Shown here in pieces: positions 8,157 through 16,052 of a stretch of DNA of 64,000 nt. Made by a program: the position numbers and the translations under genes. The notes below the pieces were generated by a model. It was not told the DNA's origin, ran no database searches, and saw only the letters and a list, made by a program, of their open reading frames with translations. The first letter of the stretch is position 1. Each line of letters begins with the position of its first letter. Source of the DNA: Paenibacillus sp. NAIST15-1 (GTDB lineage: Bacteria > Bacillota > Bacilli > Paenibacillales > Paenibacillaceae); contig NZ_BBYF01000016.1 of assembly GCF_001894745.1 (NCBI RefSeq), positions 1 to 64,000 of the forward strand, read 5' to 3'.

Positions 8157-8406
8157 ATGGCTTGATGGGGTCATTGATATTCGTGTACGGTGTTTTTTTT
8201 ACTATTCAAGAGTCCTGAATTTATTAAAATCAGCTAGACGGTTTGATTTCGATAGCATTATTAGAGCATTGAGGAGTAACGGTGTTGATGAAAGTAGTTT
8301 CCAATATATATTTAAGGTTTGGAGACACAGTAATTTCAATTATGTACTGAAAAAAGAGGAAGGCATAAGTTGGAGTCCAATAAGGATAGTAATGGTCAAA
8401 GCCTGA
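8131..8406 (+). CDS. Hypothetical protein of 91 residues, possibly a frameshifted 3' part
   Basis: The ORF begins at an ATG with no convincing ribosome binding site, overlapping the AT-repeat end of the preceding small ORF. The product has an aromatic-rich start (MRGYIYYCEWLDG) and a charged middle (LLKSARRFDFDSIIRALRSNG). It has no signal peptide and no recognisable motif. The lack of its own ribosome binding site and the overlap with the upstream frame favour it being the distal part of one broken gene. The base composition is AT-rich like the rest of this island. Confidence 0.3.
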   Translation: MRGYIYYCEWLDGVIDIRVRCFFYYSRVLNLLKSARRFDFDSIIRALRSNGVDESSFQYIFKVWRHSNFNYVLKKEEGISWSPIRIVMVKA

Positions 8407-8975
8407 TAAACAATAATTTTTAGGTGTTATATTTGATCAGGTTATAAATATCATCTACCCATCTTTATTAAATATCTGACTCAAAATTAGTTCAGTATGC
8501 TAAGTTTCATTTTGATAAGTTGAAAGAGCAGATTCAAGATGTGACTTTTATTCGCCCAATAATCGTCCGTAGACTGTTCTATACCGAGAGAAGTGAATGT
8601 TTGAGTAGTTATTCCTGATATTGATCCATGTGACATCCATATTATCCTTAGGGAAAAGGTCAGGCAATAATTACCGCAATGAGTGCCCTCTTGAAATAAT
8701 ACAGGGTGCCATCAGTTTCGAATATACATAAGAGATTCTTGGAATCGGGAACGGCTGCCCGCATATCCCAAAACTAAGAGTATTTGCCCCATTTCGAAAG
8801 AATCTAGTCCGATCCCTCATATTATCCAGGAAAATATAACCATATAATTTACAAATTGATAGATAAATGGTATTATTACCCATGTAAAAAAATACTTTCC
8901 TTGAAGGAGATGATATACGCGCTCTTGTGTAAATTTTTTTGTGGTTTTCGATTTATCTAATAGGAGGAAATACAA
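8407..8975. other. AT-rich intergenic stretch, no supported gene
   Basis: Only short unsupported frames occur here, including a 70-codon minus-strand frame without a ribosome binding site. The composition is AT-rich and looks like decayed sequence. The ribosome binding site of the secreted protein lies at its right end (AGGAGG, 8962-8967). Confidence 0.4.
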
Positions 8976-9737
8976 ATGGCAAAGCGAATTCTAAGTATTA
9001 TGGCTATACTTTCATTAGTGGTTTCTTTGAATACATCTTCAACATTTGCTGCGGATAATTCAGGAGACAACGCTAGCGATAATGTAGCTCAAGTAATGAA
9101 TGTTGAGGGAAAAAATGAAGTGAGTCAACAATTTGTTGACTATATCGGTAAAGTTTTCAAGGATCTCGATGGAGTTAAAGTAGTAGATCCAAATGGAGTT
9201 AATGTGACAAAGGATTTTATCGAGAGTAATAAGAGTCATTTTTATAGTGGGGACTATAAAGAAATTAAACAAGCTATTCTTGACAAAAAATTATCTTTAA
9301 CTTATGTAGAACAAATACAAGATACTCTTGGTACTGGAGAATCTAGTAAAAGTGCTACTTTAGCTAGTGGTGAGAGTGTGACAAAAAAATTTTACCATAT
9401 GGCTTCAGACTCAAAAGGACATTTTACAAAAGAGTGGGTTGTTACTCTCAGTGGCAGCTTCTCTTATGGAAATGATTTCCGGATTACTTCAGTAAACGGG
9501 CCATACGCTGATCTTTCCGCAAATTTTGGATGGGGCATTTCCACCTCTCTTTCTAACATCAATACTGGTAACTCATATTCTGGCACAAGAGCAAGTTTTA
9601 ATATTAGCTACAATATGACGGCTACAGTAGGAATCCCTGTTTGGGGTCCTTATACTTACGGCGTCAATGTAGATTTTGGAAGCTTTGTAGACTCCTTTGA
9701 CGCTTATCCTTCAGGAATGCAAAATATAGTTCAATAA
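8976..9737 (+). CDS. Secreted protein of unknown function
   Basis: This 253-residue protein has a clear Sec signal peptide: a basic MAKR start, a hydrophobic run to about residue 20, then a TSSTFA-ADN type cleavage site near residue 25. The mature N-terminal half is acidic and charged. The C-terminal 110 residues are rich in Ser, Gly, Tyr and Asn and alternate polar and hydrophobic positions (VVTLSGSFSYGNDF, RASFNISYNMTATVGIP), which suggests a beta-sheet fold. There are no cysteines. ATAGGAGGAAATACAA precedes the ATG, so it is well translated. A long hairpin follows, then a membrane protein. I do not recognise the family. A secreted effector or adhesin-like role is only a guess. Confidence 0.75.
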   Translation: MAKRILSIMAILSLVVSLNTSSTFAADNSGDNASDNVAQVMNVEGKNEVSQQFVDYIGKVFKDLDGVKVVDPNGVNVTKDFIESNKSHFYSGDYKEIKQAILDKKLSLTYVEQIQDTLGTGESSKSATLASGESVTKKFYHMASDSKGHFTKEWVVTLSGSFSYGNDFRITSVNGPYADLSANFGWGISTSLSNINTGNSYSGTRASFNISYNMTATVGIPVWGPYTYGVNVDFGSFVDSFDAYPSGMQNIVQ

Positions 9738-9743
9738 CTCTAA

Positions 9744-9802
9744 GTCCCTCCACTGTTTAAGTCTTGACTATTAGGCGTGGCAAGACCCAAACAGTGGGGG
9801 AC
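9744..9802 (+). promoter_or_regulatory. Long two-tier RNA hairpin downstream of the secreted protein gene
   Basis: The outer arm at 9744-9758 pairs with 9789-9802 (14 pairs with one bulge). An inner stem GTCTTG (9761-9766) pairs with CAAGAC (9781-9786). No T-run follows, so it is not a canonical terminator. The right arm contains GTGGGGG, which is placed as a ribosome binding site for the small ORF at 9804 and would be hidden in the folded form. Confidence 0.6.
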
Positions 9803-9803
9803 A

Positions 9804-9929
9804 ATGGAGAATGTTCAACTTTTAAAGAGAAAGACTTGGGTGTATCTAAGATTAGAATCCCAAGTTAAATTTCAAAAGGTGACCCATTTACCACAAGGGA
9901 TCGATTACCTGATGAATAGTGAAAAATAA
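9804..9929 (+). CDS. Small protein of 41 residues, unknown
   Basis: The ATG comes two bases after the long hairpin, whose right arm supplies a G-rich potential ribosome binding site. The product begins MENVQLLKRKTWVYLRLESQ and has no membrane segment. I recognise no family. It is supported only by position and uninterrupted reading, so it could be spurious. Confidence 0.25.
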   Translation: MENVQLLKRKTWVYLRLESQVKFQKVTHLPQGIDYLMNSEK

Positions 9930-9984
9930 GCGTCTTTAAAAAAATGAATTCATTTAATAGGAACTAGCTAAAGGGGGCGGGATA

Positions 9985-10416
9985 ATGAATTTTTTCTCTG
10001 CAATTCGTAAAAATATATCTTTGTCAAAGACACTATTTATTGCTTACACTATTTTGCTTCTTTTATTTTACTACAGTTTTGGACTGCTAGAATATTATCG
10101 ATTAAATCATTCGCAAGAGCTTGACTCAGCGATCCATTTTGAAAAATGGGTTTCTACATTCGCTAATCTATTTTCTTTTTTATTTTATATCGCGGTAATA
10201 ACCTTACATATTGTTTTTCGTAATAACATTAAAGTTTTAATACGTTACTTATTATTAAACATTGCGCTATTTGTAGGAATGACATTCATAAACGTAATTA
10301 TTTCTCTTGCCACCCCCTTACCTTATGATATATTTGCACAACCATTAATAATTATAATAATATTACTTTCAATTGACTCGTTAATAATGTGGTTTAGGAA
10401 TAGAGAAATTTCTTGA
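9985..10416 (+). CDS. Four-helix membrane protein, unknown
   Basis: This 143-residue protein consists mostly of four hydrophobic segments, near residues 16-36, 58-78, 86-107 and 115-136. It starts MNFFSAIRKN and ends in a charged tail, WFRNREIS. AAAGGGGGCGGG precedes the ATG by a good distance. It lies downstream of the secreted protein and the hairpin in the same AT-rich stretch. I recognise no family. A small polytopic protein next to a secreted one is compatible with immunity or export, but nothing in the sequence proves it. Confidence 0.65.
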   Translation: MNFFSAIRKNISLSKTLFIAYTILLLLFYYSFGLLEYYRLNHSQELDSAIHFEKWVSTFANLFSFLFYIAVITLHIVFRNNIKVLIRYLLLNIALFVGMTFINVIISLATPLPYDIFAQPLIIIIILLSIDSLIMWFRNREIS

Positions 10417-10436
10417 CGGATTATCCTTCGCAGAAT

Positions 10437-10565
10437 ATGACGGCTATCCCGGTATCAAAGAGTGTAAACGATATAAAGAACGAAAATTCCGATCTTATTA
10501 TTGAGGAGGCTCCCAACGATTTCAAATCATCCTCTGAGCCCAATCAAAACGAGGTCAACAATTGA
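10437..10565 (+). CDS. Short ORF, probably a gene fragment
   Basis: These 42 codons begin MTAIPVSKSVNDIKNEN and are rich in Ser, Asn and Glu. There is no ribosome binding site. It is most likely a leftover of an older gene and has low support. Confidence 0.15.
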   Translation: MTAIPVSKSVNDIKNENSDLIIEEAPNDFKSSSEPNQNEVNN

Positions 10566-11084
10566 TTGAGGGAATAAATTATCAAGTATGTTTTGAATTT
10601 TATTAAATTGTTTGAAATTATTAGCTTTCTTAAACTGCGATCAGGTGGCGTTTCCGGAGAAGTACAATTGAGGAATTAGTTCAGAACAATAAATCGATTA
10701 GTTTATATGATTGAACCCAATCTCACCAGAAATCGACAAAGTTCCAGATAAGCCTTTATAAAATGACATTCGAATAAGAAATTTTTGTCCTCATACCGTA
10801 GAATATTCCCAATGCAAACCCCTAACCCAATACCGCTGACAATTCGATAACATTTGGTTTATCAAACCATGAAGAGATATAAGCCACTGTAGTCCGGATG
10901 AACGAGAATTTACGGTTCATGAATATTGATAAAAGGAAATGGTGAGACACAGTGAATGATCGAACCTTTTCCGTTTTCCACCCCCATCCAATGCCCGGTC
11001 ACCATCATTTAGGCGTTCTGAAAAAGAGTAAAATTTGTCCCTCCCATGTTAATGGCAAGGTTCCCAGCGATAAGAGCTAGTCAA
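10566..11084. other. Intergenic stretch, probably decayed sequence
   Basis: No frame with a ribosome binding site and no repeat, terminator or RNA motif was recognised here. Confidence 0.4.
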
Positions 11085-11946
11085 TCAAAAGTTTGACTGT
11101 GAATGAGAGCCGATATTCTCTTCTTTGCTGAAAATCGCGCAGCTAAATTCTATCTTTTGGCTCCAGTAATGCCCAATCATAATCAACTTGATTTCAGCTT
11201 TTGATATGTATAATTTCACTTGTTCGTTATTCTGATTCTTCCACCTTGTATCCCACCTGTTTACGAAGTGGATCAACTTGCCAAGCACGCGATTGATTTC
11301 CTGCTTCCACCGTTCATCTAAGCCACTCCACTTGTTAGCAAGATCAGCTTCATCCGCGGAGTGAGAGGGAAGAAGGGGCTCCTTCAGTTCATCGAACAAA
11401 TGGCCCGTCTTCCATACGATAAAGTACTTCTCCTGATCGTATCCGCAGCGCTCTGTTTGGAAAACTTTTCGATGATTAATGAATAAAAGGTTCCCAGAGA
11501 ATCGGCAATGACGACCGTTTCCTGTTCATCGCGGCCGGAGTTAATGGCCTGTCCCTTCGTGCCGCTTGGGCCAGGAGCGAGATCAAGCGCGATATAACTG
11601 ACTGAACCATTGGCATTGATCGGAATCCAGCCGGGACTCCAAGTGACTTCTTGAATATGGTCCTTCTGATACGAGATTGCGTCGAACTCATATTCGGCGG
11701 CAATCCCCAGTAGAGGACGATTTCGTATTCAATATATTGCAGAGTCATCCAGTAGAACCCTAGCATCAATAGATGCTCTCCAGGCAGTTCTCCATTATAG
11801 AAGCTGTATAATTGCTTGAAATTATCGGGGAGCACGCATCCTGTAATGGTTTCAATGGACTTGGAATCTTCTACTCGTACCCCATCGGCCATTGCTTGGT
11901 GTGGTCCCAATTGAGTAAAGTCACGCACAAATTGTTCGGTATCGAT
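11085..11946 (-). pseudogene. SMI1/KNR4 (SUKH) family protein, broken by two frameshifts
   Basis: Three consecutive minus-strand frames together make one SUKH-domain protein. The first part, about 11928 down to 11710, has LPDNFKQLYSFYNGELPG. The middle frame, about 11715-11420, has EVTWSPGWIPINANGSVSY and then LDLAPGPSGTKGQAINSGRDE, which is the SUKH core. The last frame, from about 11455 to the stop at 11085, carries EKYFIVWKTGHLFDEL and a C-terminal tail. The ribosome binding site GGAGGG (11958-11953) is followed at start distance by ATC, where a start codon would be expected. SUKH proteins include immunity proteins of contact-dependent and polymorphic toxins. The break fits the decayed look of the island. 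Confidence 0.75.
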
Positions 11947-12001
11947 CGCTTGTCCCTCCGTTTCTTTTCATATCGAATAAAGATGAATCCGCAGCATGCT
12001 T

Positions 12002-12595
12002 CTATACTTCTATATCTGTTGCTTTCCAATAGTGGGAAATGAATTCATCGCGTCCTGACTTGGAGCGATCCTCCTTATAATGCTCGGGCTCCTTGCGATA
12101 GTAGTCTTGATGATAGTCTTCCGCAGGATAGAAGGGTGCAGCATCGCGTATTGGCGTCACGATAGGCTTGTCGAAGCGTTCACTCTCAGCAAGTGCCAGC
12201 TTGGATGCCTCAGCTAGTTGGCGCTGTTCCTCATTGTGCACAAAGATAGCCGCCGTATACGATTCACCGCGATCTTGGAATTGGCCGCCGTCATCGGTTG
12301 GATCGATTTGCGCCCAGAACAGTTCAAGCATCGTGCTATACGAGATGATGTCTGGATTGTATGTAATTTGCACGGCCTCCAGATGACCGGTCGTCTGCTT
12401 TTTTACTTGCTCGTATGTAGGATTCGGGATATGCCCACCCGTATAGCCAGATACGACGCGATAGACGCCATCCCATTGGTCAAATGGCTTCACCATACAC
12501 CAGAAGCATCCCCCCGCGAATGTTGCGGTAGCGGTTCTATTGTTCTGAACTTCAGACGTGCTGGATGTGGATTGATCGGCAGACGTTGTCATCAT
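12002..12595 (-). CDS. msrA: Peptide methionine sulfoxide reductase A
   Basis: This cytoplasmic enzyme reduces methionine-S-sulfoxide in proteins. Of its 197 residues, the catalytic motif GGCFWCM lies near residues 28-34, followed by [31 protein letters not shown] and the C-terminal [13 protein letters not shown]. There is no fused MsrB domain. The N-terminus has a roughly 20-residue Ser/Thr-rich extension before the domain. A ribosome binding site (GGAGGG) precedes the start. The gene is divergent from the ATPase at 12701. Confidence 0.95.
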   Translation of the reverse strand: MMTTSADQSTSSTSEVQNNRTATATFAGGCFWCMVKPFDQWDGVYRVVSGYTGGHIPNPTYEQVKKQTTGHLEAVQITYNPDIISYSTMLELFWAQIDPTDDGGQFQDRGESYTAAIFVHNEEQRQLAEASKLALAESERFDKPIVTPIRDAAPFYPAEDYHQDYYRKEPEHYKEDRSKSGRDEFISHYWKATDIEV

Positions 12596-12700
12596 AGTTG
12601 CCCTCCCTGTTCCTAATCATAGATAATGTGGTTGTACTTCTCGCAGCCTTGTCTAACAGTGTACCGCGAGACGATTCACCTGCCAAGGAGGAATGAGCCT

Positions 12701-13474
12701 ATGAATTCCCTATTTGAATCTTCGCCACTCTATTTGCGGCAAATAACGTTATTGCGTGAACAAGTGCCTTCCTTCCATCAGTATCCCTTTGATCTTACCG
12801 CGATTCGTTCTCTCGACCAGCTTGCATTTCGCAAACCTGTTACCTTTATTGTCGGGGAGAACGGTACAGGGAAGTCTACCTTGCTGGAGGGGCTTGCTGT
12901 TGCTTGGGGCTTCAATCCGGAAGGCGGATCGATGAATTTTTCATTTTCGACATCTGCAACACACTCTGAACTATATCGCTATCTGCGGCTGTCTCGGGGG
13001 GTTCAGCGCCCGAGGGACGGTTTCTTCTTGCGTGCGGAGAGTTATTATAATGTGGCGACAAATATTGAAGAACTGGATGCAATTGTATCTCCAGGCCCGA
13101 AAATTAAGGAATCGTTCGGGGGGAAATCACTCCATGAGCAGTCGCACGGGGAGTCATTTCTGAACACGTTCCTGCACCGCTTCGGCGGGCACGGAATGTA
13201 TATGATGGACGAGCCTGAAGCGGCTCTGTCGCCGCTCCGCCAGATGACGCTCCTTGCACGGATGCACGAGCTTGTGAACAAGCAGTCGCAGTTCATTGTC
13301 GCAACTCATTCTCCGATCTTGATGTCCTATCCGAATGCGGAGATCTGGCAGCTCAATGAAGATGGGATTCATCGGGTGGAGTTGGAGGAGACAGATCATT
13401 ATATCATTACGAAGAGCTTCATGAACGATCGGGAGGCTATGATTCGTACGCTGTTCGAAGCGGATGAGGATTGA
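12701..13474 (+). CDS. Single AAA-family ATPase (ABC-like fold, no membrane partner)
   Basis: This 257-residue protein begins at the ATG at 12701 behind AAGGAGG. Walker A GENGTGKST is near residue 54, Walker B MYMMDEPEAAL near 170 and the H-loop-like VATHSPILM near 205. This is the AAA_21/AAA_23 or COG3910 type of stand-alone ATPase, related to the RecF/SMC head fold. Between Walker A and B lies FGGKSLHEQSHGESFL, which fits the signature region of such proteins. No nuclease or partner gene is adjacent, so its role is unknown. It is not obviously part of a defence system. Confidence 0.85.
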   Translation: MNSLFESSPLYLRQITLLREQVPSFHQYPFDLTAIRSLDQLAFRKPVTFIVGENGTGKSTLLEGLAVAWGFNPEGGSMNFSFSTSATHSELYRYLRLSRGVQRPRDGFFLRAESYYNVATNIEELDAIVSPGPKIKESFGGKSLHEQSHGESFLNTFLHRFGGHGMYMMDEPEAALSPLRQMTLLARMHELVNKQSQFIVATHSPILMSYPNAEIWQLNEDGIHRVELEETDHYIITKSFMNDREAMIRTLFEADED

Positions 13475-13635
13475 TTTGTAGAGAGGCATCCATGTGTTGT
13501 GTGCGGGATCATCGGGGGGATATAGGGAAGTGAGTGGATAAGAACCGATTCCTGAAGCCGTGAATGAGTATATGTCCATTGCCGTATGCTATGTATAGTG
13601 AAGCCTGCTGTAGGTATGGAAAAGGAGATGCAAGA

Positions 13636-14148
13636 ATGGCGTACACTTCGCGTTATCATGTCTATATTGCGATAAGTCTGGACGGCTATGTAGCACGTGA
13701 CAATGGAGATGTCGATTGGCTGTTCACCGATCAAGACTACGGTTACGAGAATTTCTACCGTTCAGTCGACACGCTTATCATGGGCAGACATACTTATGAT
13801 CAAGTGCTGACAATCGGTGCCTATCCTTATGAAGGCAAGGAGACCTATGTGCTAACGACAAGCCGCCAAGGCCGCGATGATTACGTTACTTATGTTCCCG
13901 ATATGGCTTCCTTGTCGGCAAAGCTCGGTGATAAGGAGCGTCAAGTATGGATTGTAGGCGGTGCGCAGATCATCGGCAGAATGCTGGAGGAAGGATGGGT
14001 AGACGAACTTCGTCTCTTCATTCACCCTATACTGCTTGGAGGGGGCATCCCTCTATTTCCACAGCATCATACGATGCGTACCTATCATCTGCTTGGCACG
14101 CACAGCTATTCTTCGGGGCTCGTAGAACTGCATTATTCCCGTTCATAA
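13636..14148 (+). CDS. Dihydrofolate reductase family protein (RibD C-terminal type)
   Basis: This 170-residue NADPH-dependent reductase-like protein resembles YwjB/YyaP of Bacillus. Visible motifs are VYIAISLDGYVARDNGDVDW at the N-terminus, SVDTLIMGRHTYDQVL, and VWIVGGAQIIGRML followed by LFIHPILLGGGIPLF at the C-terminus. It lacks the features of true folate-pathway DHFR, and its substrate is unknown. The start is the ATG at 13636 behind AAAGGAG. A long terminator shared with the convergent peptidase follows. Confidence 0.88.
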   Translation: MAYTSRYHVYIAISLDGYVARDNGDVDWLFTDQDYGYENFYRSVDTLIMGRHTYDQVLTIGAYPYEGKETYVLTTSRQGRDDYVTYVPDMASLSAKLGDKERQVWIVGGAQIIGRMLEEGWVDELRLFIHPILLGGGIPLFPQHHTMRTYHLLGTHSYSSGLVELHYSRS

Positions 14149-14186
14149 CAGGGAATGAATCCTTCATTTCTTGGGATTCAGCCTTA

Positions 14187-14237
14187 CAACAAGAGCGCAG
14201 ACGCTGTTCATGCGAACAGTGTTCTGCGCTCTTGTTG
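14187..14237. terminator. Bidirectional hairpin between convergent genes
   Basis: CAACAAGAGCGCAGA and the bases after it pair with the mirrored arm ending at 14237, a stem of about 23 bp with two mismatches. It lies between the DHFR-like gene and the M42 peptidase gene. Confidence 0.7.
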
Positions 14238-14294
14238 AATCCATCTAAGTACAATCTCGTTTACATATTGCCGATTTTGGTTTAAGAAATAACG

Positions 14295-15374
14295 TTACGA
14301 ACGCTCTACAATCGTGTTGTATGTTGTACGGTCAGTATGCTTCACCAGTTGAACAAGCAGTTCTTTGGCTGCGTCGATATCGTCTGTATGAACGATCGAA
14401 GCAGGTGTATGGATGTAGCGGCCGCATACGCCGATGACCGTCGAAGGAACACCCTTGTTGCTCAAATGCACTTGGCCAGCATCTGTCCCGCCTGGAGATA
14501 CAAAGTATTGATACGGAATGCGATATGTATCCGCAATATCTTGGATGAATTCCACGAGACCGCGATGTGTAATCATCGTAGGATCGAGGATGCGAAGCAA
14601 TGCACCTTTGCCGAGATGGCCGAAGGAATTCACGTCACCCGTCATATCATTCGCTGCGCTGCAATCCAGTGCATAGAAGATATCGGGCTGAATCAAGTTG
14701 GCAGATGTACGGGCTCCGCGAAGACCAACCTCTTCTTGAACAGTTGCACCGCAGAACAATGTATTTGGAAGCTTGAATTGCTCACGATGAAGTTCCTTCA
14801 TCAATTCAATGGCAAGTCCAACACCATAACGATTGTCCCATGCTTTAGCCATAATTTTCTTCGGATTAAGCAATGGAGTGAATTTGCAGACCGGAACGAT
14901 TTGTTGTCCAGGGCGAACGCCCGCCTGTTCAGCCTCTTCACGGCTGTCTGCACCGATGTCGATGTACATATGCTTCACGTCTACAGGCTTGTTCGCTGTA
15001 GCTTCGTCAAGCAGATGCTTCGGAATGGAGCCTACAACACCTGGAAGTGGGCCGTTTGGCGTAATAACTTCAACCTGCTGGGCGAGTACAACTTGTCCCC
15101 ACCAGCCGCCAAGCGGTTGGAACTTCAACATCCCGTTTGGTGTAATTTGCGTGATCATGAAGCCAACTTCATCGAGATGGCCGGCTACCATAACACGAGG
15201 GCCTTGCTCGTCGCCGCGCATAACGCCGAAGACACTGCCGAGTGCATCATGCACGAATTCGTCTGTATATTTGGATAATTCAGTTTTTACCAAGGCACGC
15301 AGTTCCCGTTCGAAGCCGGGAGCGGAAGGGAATTCCGTCAGCGTGCGGAATAATTCTAACGTTTCCTGTTGCAT
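14295..15374 (-). CDS. M42-family metallopeptidase (glutamyl aminopeptidase/FrvX-like)
   Basis: This cytoplasmic aminopeptidase with a two-metal centre has 359 residues. Metal-ligand motifs are visible: [13 protein letters not shown] near residue 62-75, [12 protein letters not shown] near 175, the catalytic glutamates in [12 protein letters not shown] near 212, ALDCS near 236 and [12 protein letters not shown] near 320. The family forms large dodecameric shells. It starts behind GAAAGGAG. It stands alone. Confidence 0.93.
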   Translation of the reverse strand: MQQETLELFRTLTEFPSAPGFERELRALVKTELSKYTDEFVHDALGSVFGVMRGDEQGPRVMVAGHLDEVGFMITQITPNGMLKFQPLGGWWGQVVLAQQVEVITPNGPLPGVVGSIPKHLLDEATANKPVDVKHMYIDIGADSREEAEQAGVRPGQQIVPVCKFTPLLNPKKIMAKAWDNRYGVGLAIELMKELHREQFKLPNTLFCGATVQEEVGLRGARTSANLIQPDIFYALDCSAANDMTGDVNSFGHLGKGALLRILDPTMITHRGLVEFIQDIADTYRIPYQYFVSPGGTDAGQVHLSNKGVPSTVIGVCGRYIHTPASIVHTDDIDAAKELLVQLVKHTDRTTYNTIVERS

Positions 15375-15572
15375 GGGATTGCTCCTTTCATCACTAAAGC
15401 CTGTTCATCATTTTAGTATGAACCGATTTGATGCAGGATGCAAGCGTGTATCACGAGGAAGATGTCTTGCTGCTGAGGTATGAAATGGAAAGAAAGAGAT
15501 GAACATTTTCAACACTGTTTCATGATGCCACACTAAGTAAGCGCATGAAGCTAGAGATAAGGAGGAATTGAA

Positions 15573-15723
15573 TTGGATCATCATTCGTTAACATCACTGG
15601 TTATCGTACTGATTGTTGCCTTCCTTACGCCAATTGCTCTGCACCGATTCAGGCTGACGATTATTCCGGTCGTCGCTGATTGTTACAGGCTCGGTTGAGT
15701 ACGTGGAAGAGCTGAAGAGGTAA
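15573..15723 (+). pseudogene. Remnant of a CPA2 cation:proton antiporter (N-terminal stub)
   Basis: AAGGAGGAATTGAA precedes a TTG start at 15573, so translation signals are intact. The 41-codon frame encodes a first helix, LVIVLIVAFLTPIALHRF, then RLTIIPVVA, the usual N-terminus of KefB/Na+:H+ antiporters. It then shifts frame. The alternative frame reads EIVTG and then VEYVEELKR and a stop at 15723, as if an internal deletion joined the start to a distant part of the gene. About 90% of the family length is missing. Confidence 0.65.
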
Positions 15724-15915
15724 ATTGAGCTTACCGTATAAGGGAAGCATAATGGTGTATCGTGTCAGAGTGTCGCAATGGAGACGTATAAAGGCATACC
15801 AAATCGGGGTTACGTAACGGAAAAGAATAAAGGGACGCCAAGGCGAGCAAGGCAACGGATTAGTATATTAGAACACACTGCAAGAATATCTAATCGGAAA
15901 CGCATACGGATAAAG

Positions 15916-15963
15916 AAAAACAGCAGCTCCAGAGCACCTGTGCTCCGGAGCTGCTGTTTTTTT
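15916..15963. terminator. Strong bidirectional rho-independent terminator
   Basis: The stem ACAGCAGCTCC...GGAGCTGCTGT, with inner GAGCAC/GTGCTC pairing, is flanked by A5 on the left and T7 on the right. It ends the minus-strand pgcA transcript. No other feature is seen between 15724 and 16052. Confidence 0.9.
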
Positions 15964-16052
15964 GTTCGATGCTGCGTCATGATAACGCCATCCCGCAGAG
16001 AAAGCCGAGACGGCGGCGCAAATTACATCTATTTGATAAACAATAATGGATA

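Noticed and set aside
8671-8883. A 70-codon minus-strand frame
   Set aside because: It lacks a ribosome binding site and any family pattern and lies in AT-rich, decayed sequence.
12701-13474. The AAA ATPase as part of an anti-phage system
   Set aside because: No nuclease, toprim or effector partner is adjacent; neighbours are msrA and a reductase, so a defence role is unsupported.
14337-15278. A 313-codon plus-strand frame opposite the M42 peptidase
   Set aside because: It lies wholly inside a strongly supported minus-strand gene, has no ribosome binding site and no family pattern; it is a codon-usage shadow.
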